A stretch of 64,000 bases of DNA, from NCBI RefSeq assembly GCF_030272615.1, contig NC_081410.1, positions 568,619,152 through 568,683,151 of the forward strand. Reading direction: 5' to 3'. The translations under genes and the position numbers were made by a program. The notes beneath the pieces were generated by a model, which was given only the letters and a program-made list of their open reading frames with translations, was not told the DNA's origin and did no database searches. Shown piece by piece: positions 57,457 through 64,000 of the stretch; within the stretch, counting starts at the first letter, position 1, and the number at the start of each line of letters is the position of its first letter. This stretch comes from Cryptomeria japonica. Its lineage: Eukaryota; Streptophyta; Pinopsida; Cupressales; Cupressaceae.

Positions 57457-58401
57457 TGTTGGAATCCAAAAATACTAAGAGGTGGGGGGGTGAATCAGTG
57501 TTCTACCAGAATGATCAAATTAACCTTATTAAAACATGTATACACCAACTGGTATACTGGTACATATAGAATTGAAAGAAGTAAATCAACTAATAAGCCA
57601 ATCACATAAATGAATACCATAACACACTAAATTATATGTGGAAAACCTCAAAGAGGAAAAACCACGGTGGGATTTGTGACCCACAATATCAATCTACTGG
57701 CCATATGAAGAGATATTACAAAATATAGGGACCTACACTTGCAGAAAAGATTACAACCTAGAGCACAGTGCTCAATTATAAAAGGAGCTTCACTAACTGC
57801 ATACAAATCCATACTACAATCTAGAGAAATGATTGAACTACAAAGATAACATCTTCTATGCCTGAATACAGTTCTGGTTTAGCTCTGTTTGTTTCGGTCT
57901 GAAACCCTAAACCCTTTACCAGAATAACCCTTAAATAAATATCCTTACATACATGATCTCTCTCATATATTTTGAATCTCCTTCATTATTTCCTTCCTAA
58001 TACATATTCTCTCACCATATCTCAAAATGATCTAATCAACCGACCGATATACCCTTTACAAATCATCATGCTTTATGTCAGCTTACAAAGATAATTACAA
58101 TATGAATATACATGTCGGTTAGATAACATAAATACATGAATATCAAAAACAATTATCAATACGGGATCCAAACAATGTCGACCTTCAATACCGATAACCT
58201 GATTCTAAACCATGTCGGCCTGCATTGTCAGTAACCAAAGAATTATTTCCAACCTGCCAGTGCCAGTGCTGGTGCCAGTGAAGTGTCTATGAAGTGCCTT
58301 CAGGTACACAACTAACCCAAATTATGAAGCCAGAATAAATTACCATGTTGCAATCAATGACAACATAGTGAAACCAACCAATTGAGTGTCAATTGCCAAC
58401 A
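57457..58401 (-). repeat. Copia-type 5' LTR (right)
   Basis: 945 bp, plus strand TGTTGGAATCCAAAAATACTA to CAATTGCCAACA. Many scattered differences from the left LTR indicate an old insertion. ACAAT follows as the proposed target duplication. Confidence 0.9.
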
Positions 58402-59374
58402 ACAATGTCAATCTCTCTCATATTATTCTAACCATGTAATTGCTTTTTATATTTTGAATGTGTTAGGGTTTTGATTTAAATTTATTATATCCATTCATCA
58501 AAATTTAAAACAGATTATATTTTTATATTATACACTTTATTCTATACACATTGAAAAAATAAAAAATTAAATTTGAACAATTCCAAAGATAATAGTGCAA
58601 ACATGCTTGACCTTTCATTTTTCATGGTGTAACTTTAAAATTTGGTAAAAAATCATATATTCATTTAAAAAAAAGAGAAATATAACTAGGCATAAACTAT
58701 ATGATGTTAGATAGTTTTCCATTAAAGTATTTTTTGGAATATCTAAAAAGTTAACATTTTAAGATGAGCACATTAGACACTGCGTTATATTTTTTTGACA
58801 AAAATTGGAGCACCCTGTGTGACCCCTTATTTAAATGTCCTAATCTACCTTTAAAAATAAAAAAATATTTTCAATACTAGATTTTAAACATGGTTGTAAT
58901 GGTTTGATATTAGGGTTAGGGTTGAACTAAGATAATAAAACCACTAAATGACCTAATTAACCACTACATTTGGAAGGAGAAGAAATATAATAGATCTAGC
59001 CTCAAAAGAATAAGATTATGATCAAATTCTAGGCTCTTTGGGTAAGGCCTATCTCCTTCTTGAAATTAAATAGATTTGATTGTTGATGATTAGGGAAAAA
59101 TAGGTGATAATTGAAGTAATCTGATAGAAATAGTAAGCTACGGATGTCCCATGGAGCCACTAACCTAGATCTAGGAAAAATAAAATGTTTGGAATCTTCT
59201 TTTAGAAGTTCATCCTAATTTTCTAGGACCAAGTAGTATCAATTCGACATGGTCCCCTAAATTTTTTGTCCTTGAAAGATGAACCTATTCATCACTATGA
59301 ACTTTGTCAATCCTCCTAAGTATAGCTTTATACCTAATCCCGCACATAGAGAGAAATAGATTTTTTTTGGCAAT
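58402..59374. other. AT-rich spacer
   Basis: Nothing recognisable apart from the 5-base target duplication at its left edge. Confidence 0.5.
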
Positions 59375-60899
59375 AGGGGTTTACCTTAACTGTCGAATCC
59401 TAGTTTTGGAATTAACAATGAAATTGAATTGATAAATGCAATGAAAGATTGCAGTAAAATACTTTCCTTTCAAGGGAAAGGCTAATTTTTTTTGAAACAC
59501 TAATGATATGCCTCAATGAATTTTTGTTTTACCTTTTAAAAGGAATTAGGGTTTCATGTATATTGTCTTCATAAAACATAGTTCATAGATGTCATCTTGA
59601 ATGTCTAAAACTTGCTTTCACTTCTGCTCCAATGCTTGATGAAAGACCAGTTGCTTTGTCACTTGAATTTGCTAGAGTGTAATTGAGATCTTGAATGAGG
59701 TGATGCAAGAGCATCCCTGGTCTATGAGAAATCTTGCATCAACCAAAAATATTTCCTTTTAGCGTAGTTCTTGTTCAATTTAGTGTGTAGTTTTCTATGT
59801 TCCTGCCGGTATGTTCTGGTAGTTTCTTTCTTTTTGTTGCAGATCATATTTTCAGTTTCCAGGTTGGTTCTTATGCTTAATTCCATATTTTGAGTCCATT
59901 TGTATTATTTTCTGACAAGATATTGCTTCTGGTTTGGTTGTTTTAGGTTCCAGAGTAGTTTTGGGCTTATTGGTTGGAGATTTCTTCATTTCCGGAGTGG
60001 TTTCTTGGCGTGTGGATCTATTTGGGGTCTTTCCCGATGTTCCTAAGTTCTTGGCCGAACTTCTTGTTGATCCACACTTCTTGGTTGTTCTTTTCTAGAG
60101 GGATTTCCTTTCTTTCTTGGGGCCAACCTATTTACACATTTCATTTTTATGTCTTGGTAAATGTAATCTTTTGTGGCCGACCTGGATATGTTCCAGAGGG
60201 TATATATATGGTTTGATGTGATCATTTATAGGAAGTGGATTAGTATGAGATTCTAGATTCATGATTAGAGATCCAAAAGACTTTGAGAGTTCCAGATGGA
60301 TCGTAATCTATCATGTTAGACTGCATGCAACCGGTTGATTGCCAGATGTTCTATGATGAATGTATGATGATAACCGGTTGGTTACCGTAGGTTATAAAAT
60401 GATAGTATGATTTGATTCTATAATCTTTCAATGTTTTATTGTTGCTTCAATTATGTTACTCTTGTTACATGACCTGGTCAGTTCTCTTTGAGGACCCACC
60501 GGATCATGGCTACACCATGACGTTACGTTTTAAAATGAGATAGGTAGATCCCCTTTTATACTTTCTTGTTGGAAAACAAATTAAATTTCCAACAAAGCCG
60601 ACATGGGATCTAGGTCTCTGCCTAGTTTATGTGACTGTTATGAGGTTCCAAATTGGGCCCTTTTTTAGATGACCATGGTGCTGGACACCATGGTTAGATT
60701 TAGGATCAGGGTGCCCAATACCATGTTCTTGAAAATCAGGGCTCTAGATTTGGGGGTGATTGTGGAGATAGTGAAAAGAATGTCTGATAGGTTATGTGAG
60801 CATAATCGACTCTTCAGTCAAGCCTCAAAATTTGAAGCGCCAAAGTGAGGTCTACGTGAGGAAAATTTTGTGGGCAAGTATAATTTAGGATGCTACAAT
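59375..60899. repeat. LTR-like remnant related to 34.8-35.67 kb, with a likely nested insert
   Basis: Left part GGGTTTACC...TTTTGGAATTAAC and right part (ACCATGGTGCTGGACACCATGG hairpin, then ATTTAGGATGCTACA) parallel the 34.8-35.67 kb segment. Between ~59,760 and ~60,600 lies unrelated sequence with repeated CCGGT motifs, ending TTTCCAACA, which may be a second LTR fragment inserted inside. The plus ORF at 59,974-60,216 belongs to this insert and is not a recognisable protein. Confidence 0.4.
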
Positions 60900-61811
60900 A
60901 GTTAATATTGTTCTTATTACATCTTCAAAATTTTAATATGGTTATCTTCAATTTATCATATAAAACTATTTTATACTGATTCTATAAAAATGTGGTCACT
61001 TTTGACACTCTTTTGTTCATCCATTTCCATGCACATGCCTAAGAAGTACCCTCCTAAGTTTAGTAGAGGCTAAATAGTAAGATGATGTTACCTCTCCTAT
61101 CAATTGGAATGTAGTTAAGTTGTGTTTGTTAATGAGTCTCACCTTTTTATCTTATTTACCTATTTTCTTACCTTGGTATCAAATTTTGAATTAGGGGAAT
61201 GAAATAATAGTTCAAAGATAGAACAAAAATTTTGTAACAATTTTAAGGACATAGTTCAATTGGATTGAACTACCCTAGGATTGGGAATCTAGATTGCCTT
61301 TGTGAATAATTTAATTTTAACTAATTGGATTTTTATTATAATTTCCACCTAAATCATCAAAAAATAAATGTAAATGTTTTATATATTTGAAATTGGCATG
61401 TCGTAACCCTAAAATTAAAAATCATAATTAATCTTGATTTTATCCTCAAATAAATGAAACATATAAAATTCATTGAAACATAATCCCTATTTTCTTTCAC
61501 CAATGTTCACTTATGAAGTATTCATTGAATAAATTAATATATAAATACCATTATTGTCTTTGAACACCATGGAATCCTTCACAAAACAAAGGAAAATTTT
61601 AGGCACATCAAAATGATAAATAACTACAAAATTAGATTACATTCAATAAAATATTATTAAGAGTGTTTGTCTGTGTGTTGTCTTTTATTAACTATGCAAA
61701 GCATCTAGCAAAAGTTTGAATTAAAATGTAAACATATGTGAAAAATAAGAAAATAAAAAGTCCTAAAGAAAATTTTAGACGCATTAATTCAATTAGAGTT
61801 CCTGACAAGTA
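60900..61811. other. AT-rich spacer
   Basis: No gene or repeat that I can support. Confidence 0.5.
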
Positions 61812-61915
61812 ATTTCTTTTATTTTCCTTTATTAACGAATATTAGATTTCCTCCTTAAGAGGATGTGGAAACATGTCACACACATTTTATGAATGGTGGC
61901 ATTCATAGATTTGGG
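61812..61915. repeat. 104-bp direct repeat, left copy
   Basis: ATTTCTTTTATTTTCCTTTA to TCATAGATTTGGG. It matches 63884-63987 without gaps, with about five differences. Confidence 0.9.
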
Positions 61916-61983
61916 CTCCTCTCCTCATCTCTGTTTAAGAGATTTCTCCTCTTTCATTTCTTCTTAATGATGTTATTGTAAAG

Positions 61984-61985
<2 letters not shown>

Positions 61986-62069
<84 letters not shown>
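61986..62069. repeat. (TC)42 microsatellite
   Basis: Uninterrupted CT dinucleotide run. It produces an Arg/Glu ORF on the minus strand that is not a gene. Confidence 0.95.
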
Positions 62070-62074
<5 letters not shown>

Positions 62075-63062
62075 AGGAATTGCCTCATTCATAATAACAT
62101 AAGGGGATTTTGTTTGCTGTTCCCCTTTCAAAAGTTCTTGTGCCTCCTTGATATGATTGCTCCAAGGTTTCTGCATTTCTCTTGGTAACATTTACTTCAT
62201 TAATAAAATTACTTGGATTTTGTTTTTCTTTCCTTGGTCTTGTATTTCCTTTCAAATACTTTGTATCATTTTATTAAAATAAACTTAAAAATAAATGAGA
62301 ACTTGTATGAGCACACAATTCTCATTGTTAGAGAAATGTAATAAACTTACATTATTATTACTTTGTATCTTTTGATTGGTTGTTATGATTTTTATAAATG
62401 TTTTTTTTTGTTAATAATTAATTTTATTTTCTTGTAAGTTGGATAGTTGAGTTTTTAGAAGACCTTTAAAAAAGACATTAAATAATATTATGTGCATAGA
62501 TAAAATAAATTTAATATGTTTTTATTGCAAATCAATAGTCATTCTCCCATTGGTTGCTCTTAGCTTGTGACAAACATTTTGTATTAATATAATTCACATG
62601 TGCGAACACTATTCAACTATCGTATGAACTCATTGCCTTCTATTATGTATTGTATTTATTAACCATTTGTTTAATATTAAACAACAATTGCACAATAAAA
62701 TAATTAACAAAATTGTAAACAAAAATCAAGAAACTACATAAGAAGTTTAATATAAATATTTTTCTCCATTAAATATCTAATAAATGGTCGCATAAATTTA
62801 TTTAAAATTATTTAATGTGCTCCTAAAATCTATCTATTAAAAGTTATTTCATCTTAAAAAAATTCATACATATTTCTAATCTTCATATTTACCTGGTTTA
62901 CCTCTACATGTCTCTTTCATACTAACATAAAGTAAACAAGATAGATGAGGAATCCATGTCATAGAAAGGAGCTTTTCATTTTAACATTACAATCATTTAT
63001 TTTACAATATTTTATTTATTAACAAAATAAAATAAAAACTCCATTTGGTTATATTTATGTTT
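62070..63062. other. AT-rich spacer
   Basis: No gene seen. The passage ATAAA(A)TGAGAACTTGTATGAGCACACAATTCTCATTGTTA near 62,290 resembles AATTAGATTTAAACTTGCATGATCATGTAATTTTCATCATTA near 63,660, so the duplication seen at 61.8/63.88 kb may be longer and more diverged than 104 bp. Confidence 0.45.
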
Positions 63063-63605
63063 ATTAATTTCTGGGATATATAAGTTGATTTAATGACAGA
63101 TTGGGAACTCTCGCTCCTCCTTTAGACTTATCCAGACAGATGTTATGCAATAATATCAAAGGAATCTTCTTTTTACCATCCATGTTACCTTTCCAAAGGA
63201 ATGATCTGATTAACTTTTCAATGATAGATATAACAGTCCTAGGAGATTTTAGAACAACCATATAATAGTTTGGAATTGATGACAAGACTGAATTGATCAT
63301 AATTATTCTGTCTGAAAGTGAAAGCCATCTACCTTTCCAACTTGCAATTGTATTTTGTAAATTATGGATAACCTTGTCCCAGTAAGAAACACGAGATGCA
63401 CCTAAAAGGAAACGTATCCCTAGATACTGAGAAGGGAGATCAGCAAGTTGGAAACCCAAGGATTCCACTACTTCCTTCTTAACTACCTAATCTTAGTTGA
63501 GAATGTAAATTTTTTATTTTCCAGGATTTACTTTTTGATTTGAAGCCAACATATATGTGTCCAACATTTGTTTAATGGTTTTGGCTTCAGACTTTGAAGT
63601 AATAG
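63063..63605 (-). pseudogene. L1-type LINE ORF2 fragment (post-RT region)
   Basis: Minus strand reads SEAKTIKQMLDTYMLASNQK, stops, then VESLGFQLADLPSQYLGIRF, KGRWLSLSDRIIMINSVLSS, KLIRSFLWKG and GGARVPNLSLNQ. This is the region just after the RT palm in plant L1 elements, followed by the thumb/zinc region. The RT catalytic part, endonuclease and 3' end are absent, so it is an internal fragment truncated on both sides and carrying stops near 63,480-63,510. Confidence 0.85.
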
Positions 63606-63883
63606 AATAAAGTTTAATTTTAGAATAAATTGTTTAATTTTATTAATAAGAGCTTCAAAATTAGATTTAAACTTGCATGATCATGTAATTTTCATCATTA
63701 CATAAATTTAATGATCCTACATTATTACTAGTTGCTGATGGTATACAATATTTATACTCCAATTTTAATACTGTTAGAATATTTAAAATTTATTTGGCTT
63801 AGGTTTATTTGTATTTAGTTTAGGATATTCCTTTCGAATCCCTACATGTAATTTGTCCTCTAGTACATGTGTGAGGACAACTC

Positions 63884-63987
63884 ATTTCTTTTATTTTCCT
63901 TTATTAAAGAATATTAGATTTCTTCCTTAAGAGGATGTGGACACATGGCAAACACATTTTATGAATGGTGGCATTCATAGATTTGGG
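63884..63987. repeat. 104-bp direct repeat, right copy
   Basis: Second copy of the 61812-61915 segment, 2072 bases away. Twelve bases after it the window ends, so the true extent is unknown. Confidence 0.9.
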
Positions 63988-64000
63988 AGTTACTTTGTAA

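Larger units (their letters stand above)
38593..58401 (-). mobile_element. Non-autonomous Ty1/copia-type LTR element, interrupted by hAT
   Basis: Two related LTRs with TGTTGG...CCAACA ends bound the element. In minus orientation the right LTR is followed by a PBS matching the initiator-Met site, and the left LTR is preceded by the polypurine tract AAAAGGGGGAGAT. Flanking 5-mers are ATAAT (38588-38592) and ACAAT (58402-58406), a target duplication with one C/T difference. Total span is 19,809 bp; removing the 12,910-bp hAT and its 8-bp duplication leaves ~6.9 kb. Coding content is a zinc-knuckle Gag remnant and one further long frame. No protease, integrase, RT or RNase H motif is visible, so mobilisation would have needed enzymes from a related element. 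Confidence 0.88.

Noticed and set aside
61973-62191. Arg-Glu repeat ORF on the minus strand
   Set aside because: Most of it is the (TC)n microsatellite read on the other strand.
1-64000. tRNA, rRNA or conserved small RNA genes
   Set aside because: I saw no cloverleaf with A/B box or rRNA signature; tRNA-like strings found were the retroelement primer binding sites.

Overview
This window looks like a repeat-dominated nuclear segment of a large plant genome. A gymnosperm (conifer-like) source is my inference, from the density of old nested LTR elements, the plant mobile domain (PMD) frame carried by a Tat-type retroelement, and the near absence of ordinary genes. I recognise no intact cellular gene, rRNA or tRNA. 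Nearly all coding sequence belongs to transposable elements in various stages of decay.

Layout. (1) 1-~9.54 kb: 3' part of a Ty3/gypsy Tat-lineage element on the + strand. Its pol frame has five stops but no frameshift. A long 3' region follows, with a PMD-family frame on the opposite strand that appears to have an intron, and then a 3' LTR-like segment starting at 8753. (2) 9.54-12.36 kb: faint exon-like traces and a four-copy ~360-bp tandem array. (3) 13.8-16.8 kb (minus): a broken gene for a transposase-like protein with a GYGKGEHDGAGAC motif. (4) 16.94-32.55 kb: GA-rich and CT-rich arrays in inverted orientation flank a 331-bp-period satellite built on GGGTCATA/TATGACCC. The left GA array is split by an 11.9-kb chromodomain Ty3/gypsy block arranged LTR-internal-LTR-internal-LTR. 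(5) 32.4-38.59 kb: AT-rich sequence, LTR-like fragments and small coding remnants. (6) 38,593-58,401: a non-autonomous Ty1/copia-type LTR element (minus strand; LTRs, PBS, PPT and near-perfect 5-bp target duplication visible) with zinc-knuckle Gag remains and a second long frame but no polymerase. (7) Inside it, 41,948-54,857: a 12.9-kb hAT DNA transposon with an 8-bp target duplication (TTCATAAC) and matching terminal inverted repeats. (8) 58.4-64 kb: LTR-like remains, microsatellite, an L1-type LINE fragment and a 104-bp direct repeat.

The most unusual object is the hAT element. Besides a decayed transposase it carries a ~3.9-kb frame on the opposite strand with a G-patch-like motif and coiled coil, a clean 184-codon ORF of unknown family with a diverged relative at 37.3 kb, a four-unit 266-274-bp tandem array, a retroelement protease remnant, and clusters of GCCAA/TTCGCC motifs just inside both ends. 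Its insertion splits one host frame, which reads in phase across the duplicated target. Insertion order is therefore clear: the copia-type element first, hAT second.
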